Part shown: piece by piece, positions 8,197-17,997 of the stretch
Layout: each line of letters opens with the position of its first letter
Numbering within the stretch: the stretch's first letter is position 1
NCBI GenBank assembly: GCA_023414875.1
Contig: JAEZMV010000001.1
Span: 1 to 64,000 of the forward strand
Source: Bacillota bacterium
GTDB taxonomy: Bacteria > Bacillota > Clostridia > Lachnospirales > Lachnospiraceae
Reading direction: 5' to 3'
Length of the DNA: 64,000 nt
Program-made: the position numbers and the translations under genes
Notes under the pieces: model-generated
Told to the model about the DNA's origin: nothing
What the model saw: the letters and a program-made list of their open reading frames with translations, nothing else
The model's database searches: none

Positions 8197-8949
8197 CTAT
8201 ATGTTACCAGAAAGCTTATCCTTTAAGACACCGGCTGCTTCTCTTACATAATAGTTGATTGCAAGCAGCTTATCCGTCGGTGCAGCAAGTCCTCGGATGT
8301 TAGTGAACCCTAGTTTTTTAGCAATTTGAATTGATCGGTAGATATGAAATCCATTCGTCACAATTGCCACAGCTTTGCCTTCTTCTAATAACCGCTTTGT
8401 AAAGAGAATATTTTCATAAGTATTACGGGATTTATCTTCTTTTATTATTCGTGCTTTCTTGATGCCTACTCCTAACAGATAGTGCTCCATTGCCTCGGCT
8501 TCTGTTATCCATTCATCTTTTCCTCTGCCGCCAGACACAACTGCTTTGGTACCCGGATTATCTCGTAGGTAAACAACTGCTGTATCCAATCGTTTCCTTA
8601 AAGCCTTTGAAATCCTGGTTCCTCTTACCTGAGCTCCTAATACTATCAGATAATCCATACCCTTCTCCGCTTTATGTCTCGCATGATAAAGCAAGGTAGC
8701 CTCTATTACTACAAATAAACCGAAACCTATCGTAGCACCCACCCCAAGAATAATTATCATGTAAGGCTCAGGCTTAATACTATTACGGATCATATATTTT
8801 ATCACCATACATATCAGGATACCACCTGCCCCACCGCTTAGCCAGAGCCAGGAAAAGGTTGTACCTATCCCAGAGTAGATGATGATCAGGCAATAATACA
8901 GTAGACTCAAGCCACTTAATATTAAGATCAGCCAGAACAGAGGAATCAT
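8197..8949 (-). CDS. YdcF/SanA-family (DUF218) membrane protein
   Basis: The 250-residue protein has three to four N-terminal hydrophobic segments (about residues 1-95) followed by the DUF218/YdcF domain: YLIVLGAQVRG, LRKRLDTAVVYL, VVSGGRGKDEWITEAEAM and KSRNTYENILFTKRLL, then VTNGFHIYRS. Related proteins (ElyC, SanA) act on envelope lipid carriers or barrier function, but their chemistry is largely unsettled. The gene is isolated, with about 190 bp separating it from tex. Confidence 0.88.
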   Translation of the reverse strand: MIPLFWLILILSGLSLLYYCLIIIYSGIGTTFSWLWLSGGAGGILICMVIKYMIRNSIKPEPYMIIILGVGATIGFGLFVVIEATLLYHARHKAEKGMDYLIVLGAQVRGTRISKALRKRLDTAVVYLRDNPGTKAVVSGGRGKDEWITEAEAMEHYLLGVGIKKARIIKEDKSRNTYENILFTKRLLEEGKAVAIVTNGFHIYRSIQIAKKLGFTNIRGLAAPTDKLLAINYYVREAAGVLKDKLSGNI

Positions 8950-9096
8950 TTTGTCATTTACCTTCCTTTATAAAATTAATAATTTAAGTCAATAAACTTG
9001 ACTCCTTCAATTTGCACATAAACTTTCTTAACTCAATGAGTGATACAAACATAGTATATGAGCAACTGTATGAGAGTCGTATTTGCAAATTGACAT

Positions 9097-9132
9097 TGAA
9101 AAACTACCAACTATCAATCGATGGTTGGTAGT
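9097..9132 (-). terminator. Intrinsic terminator after tex
   Basis: On the minus strand CTACCAACCATC and GATAGTTGGTAG pair around a 4-nt loop (ATTG overlap region) and are followed by TTTTTC. It starts 10 bp after the tex stop. Confidence 0.85.
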
Positions 9133-9141
9133 CGAAAGCTC

Positions 9142-11499
9142 TTACAGCTTCATGGTTAATTGAATTCTCTTTTTAGCTAAATCTACACTTAGGACCTTAA
9201 CCTCAACGATGTCACCGACACTTACTACATCAAGGGGATGCTTCACAAACTTCTTATCGGAAAGCTGTGAAATATGAACTAATCCGTCCTGATGTACTCC
9301 GATATCGACAAAGGCACCAAAATCAATTACATTCCGAACCGTACCCTTTAATATCATACCTTCTGTCAGATCCTTCATCTCCAATACATCCGTACGAAGT
9401 ATTGGCTTAGGCATCTCATCTCTAGGATCTCTTCCCGGTTTTTCAAGTTCTTTTACAATATCTGTGAGGGTTATCTCTCCAATACCAAGCTCCTGTGCCA
9501 GCTTCTGCTTATCTTTAATTTTCTTTCCGATGGTTATGATATCTCCGAAAGCATCCTCTGTAGCTGTCTGCGTAACTGAATTTGCTCGGGAATCATTCTC
9601 CTGGACAGGTATTCCACCCTTTCCTACCGCTGCGGCTAAAGCTTTGCCAAATGCAGTATCCTGAGTTTTCACCGTAATAACAGGTTTTTTCTTTTCCGGC
9701 TTCGGCTCCGCTTTTTTTACCGGTTCCATTCCCTTTTGGCTCAAAGCTTTTGCTTGAATTTCCTTTACATCTTCCAGTGTCAGGCCAAGCTTTGCAAGGA
9801 GTGCCTGGGTAGCCTCATAGGATTCCGGATGTACACCGGTTGCATCCAGCGGGTTAACACCTCCCTGAATTCTCATGAAGCCTGCACATTGTTCAAATGC
9901 CTTGGGCCCTAGCTTAGGAACCTTTAACAGTTCATTACGGCTTCGAAATCTTCCATTTGCCTCACGATAGGCAACGATATTTTTCGCAATCACCTTACTA
10001 ATTCCTGCGATATGCTCAAGTAAGGATACCGAGGCAGTATTTAGATCAACTCCAACCTTATTTACACAGTCCTCTACCACTCCGGAGAGTACTTCACCAA
10101 GTTTCTTCTGGTTCATGTCATGCTGATATTGACCAACTCCGATTGACTGTGGATCAATTTTCACAAGCTCCGCCAAAGGATCCTGAAGTCTTCTGGCGAT
10201 AGAAGCCGCACTTCTTTGACCCACATCAAAATTCGGGAATTCTTCGGTGGCTAGCTTGCTTGCAGAATAAACGGAGGCTCCGGCTTCATTAACAATAATA
10301 TATTTTAACGGCTTATTAATTTCCTTTAACAGGTCTACAATAACCATCTCTGATTCCCTGGAGGCAGTTCCGTTTCCTACTGAGATAAGTGTAATGTTAT
10401 ATTTATCAATCAGCCTTTTAACAATCTGCTTTGCTTCTTCTACTTTATTCTGTGGCGCGGTAGGATAGATAACAACCGTATCCAGTACTTTACCGGTAGA
10501 ATCAACCACCGCCAGCTTGCAACCGGTACGAAATGCAGGGTCCCAGCCAAGTACAACTTGTCCGGCAATTGGAGGCTGCATAAGAAGTTGCACTAAATTC
10601 TTACCAAATACCTTAATTGCACCATCTTCAGCTTTCTCTGTCAGGTCACTGCGTATCTCACGTTCAATCGAAGGTGCAATTAACCGCTTATAGCTATCCT
10701 CTATCGTGGCTTTCAATATATCATTAGTATAAATATTATCTGTTAAGATAACTTTCTTCTCAAGATAACGTAAAATACGTTCCTCCGGAGCCACAATCTT
10801 TACGGTCAGTATTTTCTCGCTTTCACCACGGTTAATCGCTAAGATTCTATGTCCTGCAAGCTTCTCTATACTTTCTTCAAAACAATAATACATCTCATAC
10901 ACCGACTCCAGCTTTTCATTCTTCGTGGCAGAAGTCAGCGTTCCTTCTTTCATTGTAACTTCGCGGATATAGCTACGGTGCTCTGCTTCATCCGAGATAT
11001 CCTCAGCGATGATATCCATTGCTCCCGCAATTGCTTCCTCCGTGGTTCGTACCTCTTTCTCCTCGGACAGAAAAGCTTCTGCTGCTTTCGCTACCGGCTC
11101 ATTGATATCCTGTGCAAGAATGATAGCGGCGAGACCCTCCAACCCTTTTTCCTTTGCAATCGTAGCTCTGGTTCTTCTCTTCGGACGGTAGGGGCGATAC
11201 AAATCCTCCACAACAACCAAGGTTGTAGCAGCAAGAATCTGTGCTTTTAATTCCTCTGTCATCTTGCCCTGTTCCTCTATACTATTCAGTACCTGTGTCT
11301 TCTTTTCTTCCAGGTTTCTCAGATACTGTAATCTCTCATGAAGATTTCTTAACTGCTCATCATCCAACGATCCGGTTACTTCCTTACGGTATCTGGCTAT
11401 GAATGGAATTGTGTTACCCTCATCAATTAATTTAACGGTTGCTTCAACCTGTTCCAGTCGAATCCCCAGTTCGTCTTTAATCTGCTTCAAAATATCCAT
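9142..11499 (-). CDS. tex: Tex-family S1 RNA-binding transcription accessory protein
   Basis: Tex proteins bind nucleic acid and affect transcription and RNA turnover. The 785-residue protein has the N-terminal helical Tex domain, the YqgF-like nuclease-fold region around LGWDPAFRTGCKLAVVD, helix-hairpin-helix segments (SLLEHIAGISKVIAKNIV, LLKVPKLGPKAFEQCAGF) and a C-terminal S1 domain (about 710-783, GTVRNVIDFGAFVDIG). Between the HhH region and the S1 domain lies a low-complexity, Lys/Pro-rich linker of roughly 70-80 residues (EPVKKAEPKPEKKKPVI onward) that is longer than in typical Tex. AGGAG lies 7 nt before the ATG. Confidence 0.95.
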   Translation of the reverse strand: MDILKQIKDELGIRLEQVEATVKLIDEGNTIPFIARYRKEVTGSLDDEQLRNLHERLQYLRNLEEKKTQVLNSIEEQGKMTEELKAQILAATTLVVVEDLYRPYRPKRRTRATIAKEKGLEGLAAIILAQDINEPVAKAAEAFLSEEKEVRTTEEAIAGAMDIIAEDISDEAEHRSYIREVTMKEGTLTSATKNEKLESVYEMYYCFEESIEKLAGHRILAINRGESEKILTVKIVAPEERILRYLEKKVILTDNIYTNDILKATIEDSYKRLIAPSIEREIRSDLTEKAEDGAIKVFGKNLVQLLMQPPIAGQVVLGWDPAFRTGCKLAVVDSTGKVLDTVVIYPTAPQNKVEEAKQIVKRLIDKYNITLISVGNGTASRESEMVIVDLLKEINKPLKYIIVNEAGASVYSASKLATEEFPNFDVGQRSAASIARRLQDPLAELVKIDPQSIGVGQYQHDMNQKKLGEVLSGVVEDCVNKVGVDLNTASVSLLEHIAGISKVIAKNIVAYREANGRFRSRNELLKVPKLGPKAFEQCAGFMRIQGGVNPLDATGVHPESYEATQALLAKLGLTLEDVKEIQAKALSQKGMEPVKKAEPKPEKKKPVITVKTQDTAFGKALAAAVGKGGIPVQENDSRANSVTQTATEDAFGDIITIGKKIKDKQKLAQELGIGEITLTDIVKELEKPGRDPRDEMPKPILRTDVLEMKDLTEGMILKGTVRNVIDFGAFVDIGVHQDGLVHISQLSDKKFVKHPLDVVSVGDIVEVKVLSVDLAKKRIQLTMKL

Positions 11500-11568
11500 G
11501 GTTTTACTCCTAACATAAATTTTACCTTAATGATAACATTTGACATATCGAAAAGCAACTTTTTTGCT

Positions 11569-11613
11569 TAAAAAAGAAGCCTTACCTATAACCGGTTGGT
11601 TATGGGTAAGGCC
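11569..11613 (-). terminator. Intrinsic terminator after lysC
   Basis: On the minus strand GCCTTACCCATAACC and GGTTATAGGTAAGGC form a 15-bp stem with one mismatch around AACC, followed by TTCTTTTTT. It ends the ACT-hom-apgM-lysC transcript. Confidence 0.9.
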
Positions 11614-11702
11614 CTCTATATAAACCATATGTTTTAAGCAATATCTTAGTTTTCTATCTCATATCAAAAGCCTTAGTTTATTCACCTTACAGGCAGCATT
11701 AT

Positions 11703-12917
11703 TTATAGCTGCGATAATGAAAATTTATCATGTACCGCATTTAACGCAGTTTCAGCATGAACTTCATCAATTAAAACGGTTACTCTGATTTCCGAAGTTG
11801 AAATCATTTTGATATTTACTCCCGCATCATATAAGGCCTCAAACATTTTCGCAGCAACGCCTGCATTCGACATCATACCTGCACCCACAATCGATACCTT
11901 AGCAACTTCCTTCTCAATATCAATTTTCTGACATTTTAAAGTGCCTTCCTGATGCCTTTCCAAAACAGCAACCGCTTCGTCTAAATCATCTTCTTTCACC
12001 GTGAAACTAATATCCTTCGTTCCATCTCTGCCAACGGACTGTAGTATAATATCAACATTAATATTATGGCTTGCTAAATGATTGAATAATTTGAAAGCTA
12101 CGCCAGGCTGATCCTCTAACCCAATTACGGCAATCCGGGCTGCGTTTTTGTCACATGCTACGCCGCTTACAAGCATTTTTTCCATCTTTACTTCCTCCTT
12201 AACTACAGTTCCCTCAGAATGATTTAAACTGGAACGGACCACTAGCTGTACACCGTATTTTTTAGCCATTTCTACAGAACGGTTATGCAATACGCCTGCT
12301 CCAAGAGATGCCAACTCCAACATCTCATCATAAGTAATCTCGTCAAGCTTTCGTGCTGTTTTTACAATTCGGGGATCAGCAGTATATACTCCATCAACGT
12401 CGGTGTATATTTCACATGCGTCGGCATGAAGTGCAGCTGCAAGAGCCACTGCGGTAGTATCGGAGCCTCCTCGGCCTAAAGTAGTATAATCATCAAACTT
12501 GTTGACACCTTGAAAACCGGTTACAAGAACAATCTTTTTACTTTGTAACTCATTTCTAATTCTCTCAGTATCGATTCGTTTCAGCCTTGCATTTCCATAA
12601 TCAAAAGTGGTATGCATTGCAACCTGATATGCATTTAACGATATGGCTGGTACTCCTAAAGAGTCTAATGCCATAGCCATAAGCGCTACTGATATCTGTT
12701 CACCTGTTGTCAGGAGCATATCGATTTCTCTTCTGGATGCGTTAGGATTGATATCTCGTGCCTGTGCCAATAATACATCTGTTTGCTTTCCCATTGCTGA
12801 TAGAACAACTACTATCTCGTTGCCTTTTTTATAATCTTCTATGCATCTTCTGGCAACATTAAATATTCTTTCTTTATCAGCTACGGAAGTGCCTCCGAAT
12901 TTCTTTACGATTAGCAT
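11703..12917 (-). CDS. lysC: Aspartate kinase
   Basis: Aspartate kinase makes aspartyl phosphate, the first step to lysine, threonine and methionine. The 404-residue single-function protein has KFGGTSVAD (5-13), GRGGSDTTAVALAAAL in the substrate region, and two C-terminal ACT domains (from about residue 260), where allosteric control by end products occurs in this family. GGGAGG lies 5 nt before the ATG. It is the last gene of the operon with apgM and hom. Confidence 0.97.
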   Translation of the reverse strand: MLIVKKFGGTSVADKERIFNVARRCIEDYKKGNEIVVVLSAMGKQTDVLLAQARDINPNASRREIDMLLTTGEQISVALMAMALDSLGVPAISLNAYQVAMHTTFDYGNARLKRIDTERIRNELQSKKIVLVTGFQGVNKFDDYTTLGRGGSDTTAVALAAALHADACEIYTDVDGVYTADPRIVKTARKLDEITYDEMLELASLGAGVLHNRSVEMAKKYGVQLVVRSSLNHSEGTVVKEEVKMEKMLVSGVACDKNAARIAVIGLEDQPGVAFKLFNHLASHNINVDIILQSVGRDGTKDISFTVKEDDLDEAVAVLERHQEGTLKCQKIDIEKEVAKVSIVGAGMMSNAGVAAKMFEALYDAGVNIKMISTSEIRVTVLIDEVHAETALNAVHDKFSLSQL

Positions 12918-13000
12918 AGCTGCCTCCCATTCATTCTGTTTTTCTAACAGCGTCTAACAATGAATTTTAACTTTATCAGATGTATTCTATTCGTTTTATA

Positions 13001-14203
13001 TTATTTTGCAAATAACTTATTAATAACAGTATATCCTTCCAAGACTACATTGCCACTCATTTTAGCTTCTGCTTCATTATAATGCCAATTATTATTTTGC
13101 TCTGCTGTACTGTCATAAAGTAAATACGGAACAGGATCACTGGTATGGGTTCTGCATCGGATGGGTGTGGGATGATCAGGCATGACAAGCATACGATAAT
13201 CAACTCCCGCTTTCTTCATCTCCTCCATGACAACCTTAATTACTCTTTGATCCAGGTACTCAATCGACTTAACCTTATTTTCAATATTACCTTGATGGCC
13301 CATCTCATCCGGTGCCTCCACATGAATATAAACAAAGTCATAATCTTCTTTTGTAAGAATCTGAACCGCTGCCATAGCCTTCCCTTCATAATTTGTGTGA
13401 AGGGTTCCATCCGCACCCGGTACATTAATCACTTTCATTCCTGCTCCTACAGCAATTCCTTTGAGTAGGTCAACCGCGGAGATCATTGCACCCTTTAAAT
13501 GATTTTTCTCTTCAAAGGAAGTAAGTGCCGGTCTCGTGCCGGCTCCCCAGAACCAGATAGAATTCGCTTTATTGAGGCCTTTCGCCTTCCGTTCCTCATT
13601 TAAAGGATGATGGTTCAGAATATCATAGCTTTTTCTCATCATTTCCCTTAATATTGCATCCTCAGGCAAATACTCTCCGATTACCTTACCCAGTATATCA
13701 TGGGGCTGTGCTAAATCAACTACCTGACCCTGATCCCAGATGGTGAGGTGACGATAGCTGGTTCCAACATAAAATTTGTACCCTTCCTTCTCCAATTCTT
13801 TTTTGACAGCCTCAATCAGAATTGCGGCATCCTCCGTAGATATTTCACCGGAGCTGTGGTCAATAATTGTTTGTTCCTCATAGGGTTTCTCTTCTTCTGT
13901 TAAGGTAACTATATTACAGCGTAACGCAATGTCTGTGGGTTTCATATCTACGCCAATACTTAAGGCTTCCAGTGGAGAGCGACCGGAATAATATACTTTT
14001 GGGTTATATCCAAGAACTGCCAAATTAGCCGTATCACTGCCAGGCTTCATTCCCTCCGGAATTGTATGCGCCAGGCCCAGTTCGGATTTCATTGCCAGTA
14101 AATCCATTTGAGTTGTGTCAGCAGCCATCAAAGGTGTTCTGTGACCTAGCACTTCCAACGGTTCATCGGCCATGCCGTCTCCAAGAACAACAATGTACTT
14201 CAT
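13001..14203 (-). CDS. apgM: Archaeal-type (ApgM) phosphoglycerate mutase family protein, possible homoserine kinase substitute
   Basis: The 400-residue protein belongs to the cofactor-independent, alkaline-phosphatase-superfamily ApgM group: GDGMADEPLE at residues 7-16, a HVEAPDEMGHQGN metal motif, and MPDHPTPI...RTHTSDPVPY near the C-terminus. By sequence alone it would be called a 2,3-bisphosphoglycerate-independent phosphoglycerate mutase. Its position between hom and lysC, with no thrB in view, fits the long-standing proposal that some operon-linked ApgM relatives phosphorylate homoserine. I chose the ATG at 14203 because AAAGGAA lies just upstream and the preceding eight residues look like leader. 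Function in threonine synthesis is inference. Confidence 0.9.
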   Translation of the reverse strand: MKYIVVLGDGMADEPLEVLGHRTPLMAADTTQMDLLAMKSELGLAHTIPEGMKPGSDTANLAVLGYNPKVYYSGRSPLEALSIGVDMKPTDIALRCNIVTLTEEEKPYEEQTIIDHSSGEISTEDAAILIEAVKKELEKEGYKFYVGTSYRHLTIWDQGQVVDLAQPHDILGKVIGEYLPEDAILREMMRKSYDILNHHPLNEERKAKGLNKANSIWFWGAGTRPALTSFEEKNHLKGAMISAVDLLKGIAVGAGMKVINVPGADGTLHTNYEGKAMAAVQILTKEDYDFVYIHVEAPDEMGHQGNIENKVKSIEYLDQRVIKVVMEEMKKAGVDYRMLVMPDHPTPIRCRTHTSDPVPYLLYDSTAEQNNNWHYNEAEAKMSGNVVLEGYTVINKLFAK

Positions 14204-14269
14204 AAAATCATTTCCTTTCTTTCTCATAAGTAAGCTTCTATTAAGCTCACATGTGCTTTTGTAATATAG

Positions 14270-15487
14270 TTAAAAACGAACACGGATAGCACTAAGAACA
14301 CTGCCATACTTTTCAAGCTTCTCTTTTAATTCCTGCTCGGTTATACTCGATGTGATGAAGGCATACTCACCGGTTACATTCTCTGTGGTTACTTCCTCTA
14401 TCTCTCCAAACAGGTTCTTAATCTTATCTTTTATATCAGCTAAATTATCTTCTACACGAATAAAAAATTTATGATGTACCTGATTTATATCAGTAAGCTC
14501 TAACTTTCTGCTACTCCATATTGTCCAAATGTTCTTACCAGTATGTTTGGCAGCATCTACAATATCAGCTACAACTGCACTCGCTGTCGGTAATTTACCT
14601 GCCCCGCTTCCGTAGAACATAACATCTCCGATTACATTGCCTCTGACAAAAATTCCATTAAATACATCATTAACACTATATAAAGGGTGATTAACTTTAA
14701 TCATTACCGGAGCAACCATGGCATAAACACGGTCATTTTCTCGAATACTGGATGCAAATAATTTTATTCTTGCTCCCATCGACTTTGCATAACAGATATC
14801 AGTGTAAGTGATTTTTGAGATACCCTCGGTATAAATATCTTCATAATCCACCTGCATTCCAAATGCAAGAGATGACAGTATCGCTATTTTTCTACAAGCA
14901 TCATGACCCTCTACATCGGCTGCAGGATTACGTTCTGCATAGCCTAGCTTCTGAGCATTCTCCAATGCAGTTTCAAAATCCAGATTATCATCACTCATTT
15001 TAGACAAGATATAATTAGTGGTTCCATTTAGTATACCCGTAATTTCAACGATTTCATCGGCAGTCAGCGACTGATTTAATGGTCTGATAATCGGAATACC
15101 ACCACCAACACTGGCTTCGAATAAGAAATTCAAATTTCTTTCCTTTGCGATGTCCAGAAGTTCAGCGCCATGCTTTGCTACGAGCTCTTTATTGGAGGTT
15201 ACTACACTTTTGCCCTTCAAAAGAGCACTTTTTACAAAGGTATACGCCGGTTCAACACCACCCATAACCTCACAAACAATACTAACTTCAGTATCCTCTA
15301 AGATTATATTGATATCATGTACCAGCTTATCCATAATCGGATCACCGGGAAACTCTCTTAAATCTAACACGTACTTTATATTAATTTGATCTCCGGCTCT
15401 CTTCTTAATACTTTCACCGTTGGTGTTTAATACCTCAACCACACCGGAACCAATGGTGCCGTATCCTAAGACTGCAATATTTATCAT
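14270..15487 (-). CDS. hom: Homoserine dehydrogenase
   Basis: This enzyme reduces aspartate semialdehyde to homoserine using NAD(P)H. The 405-residue protein has an N-terminal Rossmann motif GYGTIGSGV (8-16), a GGIPIIRPL and GILNGTTNYILSKM core, catalytic-region YAERNPAADVEGHDACRK, and a C-terminal ACT-like domain (about 325-405). The ATG follows GGAGGAGAAGTC. It lies 88 bp after the ACT-regulator gene and 66 bp before apgM on the same strand. Confidence 0.97.
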   Translation of the reverse strand: MINIAVLGYGTIGSGVVEVLNTNGESIKKRAGDQINIKYVLDLREFPGDPIMDKLVHDINIILEDTEVSIVCEVMGGVEPAYTFVKSALLKGKSVVTSNKELVAKHGAELLDIAKERNLNFLFEASVGGGIPIIRPLNQSLTADEIVEITGILNGTTNYILSKMSDDNLDFETALENAQKLGYAERNPAADVEGHDACRKIAILSSLAFGMQVDYEDIYTEGISKITYTDICYAKSMGARIKLFASSIRENDRVYAMVAPVMIKVNHPLYSVNDVFNGIFVRGNVIGDVMFYGSGAGKLPTASAVVADIVDAAKHTGKNIWTIWSSRKLELTDINQVHHKFFIRVEDNLADIKDKIKNLFGEIEEVTTENVTGEYAFITSSITEQELKEKLEKYGSVLSAIRVRF

Positions 15488-15575
15488 GACTTCTCCTCCA
15501 TTTCATGCTGTAGCAAATTCTATTTCATTCAATAAGCCATTATGCTTTATTTATAAATCAACTGAAACTATGTAG

Positions 15576-16016
15576 TTATTCTCTGGACACCAGCTTAACA
15601 TAATGTATTCCATCCATAGCTTCAATTGCATCCATCAGTATAGAAGTGCTATCCGTCTGTGGCAGTATTTCTATACTTAAGGTCAGAAGTGCAATACCAT
15701 TAACCGGAATACTTTGATGAATGGTCAAAATATTTGCCTCACATTTTGCAACCTGGTTTAAAACCTTAGATAGAAGACCTGGTCTATCATCCATCTGAAG
15801 CATAAAGGTAATCGTTTTTCCTCTGGTATTCTCATAAAAAGGAAAAATATCATCTCTATATTTATAAAATGAACTTCTGCTGATTTCGACTGCATCGGTT
15901 GCCTCCTGAACAGTCATTACACGTTCTGAATCCAGAAGCCGCTTAGCTTCTACAACCTTTAATAATACTTCGGGAACAGCTTTCTTCTTAACAATAAAGT
16001 ATTGGTCTCCATTCAT
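15576..16016 (-). CDS. ACT domain protein (PheB/UPF0735 family)
   Basis: The protein is about 146 residues. The N-terminal half resembles a small HTH-like helical region (VMTVQEATDAVEISRSSFYKYRDDIFPF, written in part) and the C-terminal half is an ACT domain starting at MLQMDDRPGLLSKVLNQVA. ACT domains bind amino acids, so it is likely a sensor for the hom-apgM-lysC genes it precedes. The start at 16016 is chosen because AGGAGG lies 9 nt upstream; an ATG two codons earlier is too close to it. Confidence 0.88.
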   Translation of the reverse strand: MNGDQYFIVKKKAVPEVLLKVVEAKRLLDSERVMTVQEATDAVEISRSSFYKYRDDIFPFYENTRGKTITFMLQMDDRPGLLSKVLNQVAKCEANILTIHQSIPVNGIALLTLSIEILPQTDSTSILMDAIEAMDGIHYVKLVSRE

Positions 16017-16327
16017 TTCCATCAACCTCCTGCGGCTATAAGGTAATGTTATTGTACTCCTTCATAAATTGTATGTAAAGCAAACACAATTGTCTTTCTA
16101 AGAAAGATATACTACCATATATTTATTCATATTGCAATACTATTTTACTATGTTCAAAACAAAAAAATAATATTTGTCACATATGCTTGAAACGTATGTT
16201 AAAATATTACTTTTTTTGTATATTTATTAAATTTTCTGTACAATTACATATTCTAAAATACCAATTCTCTAAAACTTCCATCAATCTATGAGATTAAAAC
16301 CTTATAAGAATATTGCATTCTTCTTAT
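16017..16327. other. AT-rich intergenic region, no gene seen
   Basis: About 310 bp separate the ABC transporter ATPase stop from the ACT gene start. It presumably holds the promoter of the hom operon, but I see no convincing -35/-10 pair, no T-box and no riboswitch motif. Confidence 0.5.
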
Positions 16328-17050
16328 TTATAATATTTTGGAGAGAAATTCCTGAAGTCTTGGATGCTTGGGGTTATCAAAGAATTCATCCGGTGTATTT
16401 TGCTCTACTATTTTACCCTCATCTATGAATAAGATACGAGTAGCTACCTTCCTGGCAAATCTCATCTCATGTGTAACAACTACCATAGTCATTCCTTCGT
16501 CCGCCAGCTGAGCCATTAAATCAAGTACTTCCCCAACCATCTCGGGATCCAAAGCTGAGGTGGGTTCATCAAACAGCATCACATCGGGATTCATTGCCAA
16601 TGCACGTATGATCGCAATACGTTGTTTTTGTCCACCGGACAGCTGATTAGGATATGCCTCCGCTTTCTCCACAAGGCCAATTCGCTTTAACAGCTCCATC
16701 GCCTTCTGCTCTGCCTCGGCTTTGGTCATAAGTCCCAGCTTTATAGGTGCCAATGTTATATTTTCTATTACCGATAAATGAGGAAATAAATTAAACTGTT
16801 GAAACACCATCCCCATCTTGCAACGAATTTTGTTAATATCTGCTTTTTTATCCGTTATATTTATACCCTCGAACCATATCTCACCGTCAGTTGGCATCTC
16901 TAACAGATTAAGGCAGCGTAGGAAAGTTGATTTACCGGAACCGGAGGGGCCGATTACTACGACCTTTTCTCCTTTTTGAATGGTTTCATCGATACCGTCT
17001 AAAACCACATGATCTCCAAAAGCTTTTTTCAGATTCTTAGTGACGATCAC
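16328..17050 (-). CDS. Polar amino acid ABC transporter ATP-binding protein
   Basis: The 241-residue ATPase has Walker A GPSGSGKST (about 31-39), Q-loop FQQFNLFPHLS, signature LSGGQKQR, Walker B VMLFDEPTSALDP and switch VVTHEM. This pattern is typical of the GlnQ/HisP group that powers polar amino acid uptake. I favour the GTG at 17050 because AGGAGG lies 10 nt upstream; it then overlaps the end of the permease gene by 14 bp, indicating translational coupling. The exact amino acid carried cannot be told. Confidence 0.95.
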   Translation of the reverse strand: MIVTKNLKKAFGDHVVLDGIDETIQKGEKVVVIGPSGSGKSTFLRCLNLLEMPTDGEIWFEGINITDKKADINKIRCKMGMVFQQFNLFPHLSVIENITLAPIKLGLMTKAEAEQKAMELLKRIGLVEKAEAYPNQLSGGQKQRIAIIRALAMNPDVMLFDEPTSALDPEMVGEVLDLMAQLADEGMTMVVVTHEMRFARKVATRILFIDEGKIVEQNTPDEFFDNPKHPRLQEFLSKIL

Positions 17051-17747
17051 CTTTAGCCAACCTCCTCTCAAATATTGATAATAACTTAGTCAATAACATT
17101 ACTATGATCAAGTAGCAAAACGCTGCTATGATAAGCGGTGGTAATATTTGAAATGTCCTGGAGCCTACGAATTGAGCAGCCTGCGTTAAATCTACGACCG
17201 CAATTACACCTGCTACTGAGGTTTCTTTTATGAGAACAATAAACTCATTACCAAGTGCCGGTAGAATATTTTTAACTGCCTGAGGTAAGATGATAAGACG
17301 CATTGTCTGAATATGATTCAATCCTAAAGAACGCCCTGCTTCTGTTTGCCCGCGGTCTATGGATTCGATTCCCGCTCTTATTATCTCTGCTACATATGCT
17401 CCGGAATTTAATCCGAAGCATACCGCTCCAACCACAATTTCATTCGTATTTCTTGATGTAAATATTAGGTTATAAATTATTAATAACTGCACCATAAGAG
17501 GTGTTCCTCTGATGATTGTTATATATATGTTACATAACTTAGTCAAAAACCTAAATTTCGTATTCGCAGCTGAAACCTTAATAACAGCAACTATGATACC
17601 GATTACCACTCCCAGTGCTATCGCTAATAAAGAAATCAGAATTGTAACCTTAATACCCTCTATATATGCCTCGTATCGCTTATCCGGTATCAGTGCATTA
17701 TAATACGACTGACCCACATCCTTTAGCCACGAGATGAACTTATCCAT
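17037..17747 (-). CDS. Polar amino acid ABC transporter permease
   Basis: The 236-residue membrane protein has about five hydrophobic segments and the EAA-like cytoplasmic loop QTEAGRSLGLNHIQTMRLIILP, plus IRGTPLMVQL, characteristic of His/Glu/Gln-type permeases. I chose the ATG at 17747, which has AGGAGG 6 nt upstream; the open frame extends 44 codons further without a ribosome site. It is followed directly by the overlapping ATPase gene. Confidence 0.95.
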   Translation of the reverse strand: MDKFISWLKDVGQSYYNALIPDKRYEAYIEGIKVTILISLLAIALGVVIGIIVAVIKVSAANTKFRFLTKLCNIYITIIRGTPLMVQLLIIYNLIFTSRNTNEIVVGAVCFGLNSGAYVAEIIRAGIESIDRGQTEAGRSLGLNHIQTMRLIILPQAVKNILPALGNEFIVLIKETSVAGVIAVVDLTQAAQFVGSRTFQILPPLIIAAFCYLIIVMLLTKLLSIFERRLAKGDRH

Positions 17748-17941
17748 TTTTCTCCTCCTATATCTAAATTCATCAAATACTTTCCCCTGTAAATACTTAA
17801 TAAGAATTCCTTCCCTATGTATTCTATTATAAGTCGGGAAACTTAGGAAATGCTGCCTATGCCCACCTAAATAAATCAAAGGTTTTACATGTTGTTAAAG
17901 TATAATGATTGGAAAGATTATATAACCGAACATAAGATAGA

Positions 17942-17964
17942 GGCTGTTTATAAAACTAACAGCC
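17942..17964 (-). other. Stem-loop between transporter genes
   Basis: GGCTGTTTA and TAACAGCC form a short stem between the binding-protein stop and the permease. There is no T-run on the minus strand, so it may stabilise the highly expressed binding-protein mRNA rather than terminate it; this is inference. Confidence 0.45.
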
Positions 17965-17997
17965 CCCTACATGTCATTTTAAATCTTATATGCAAGC

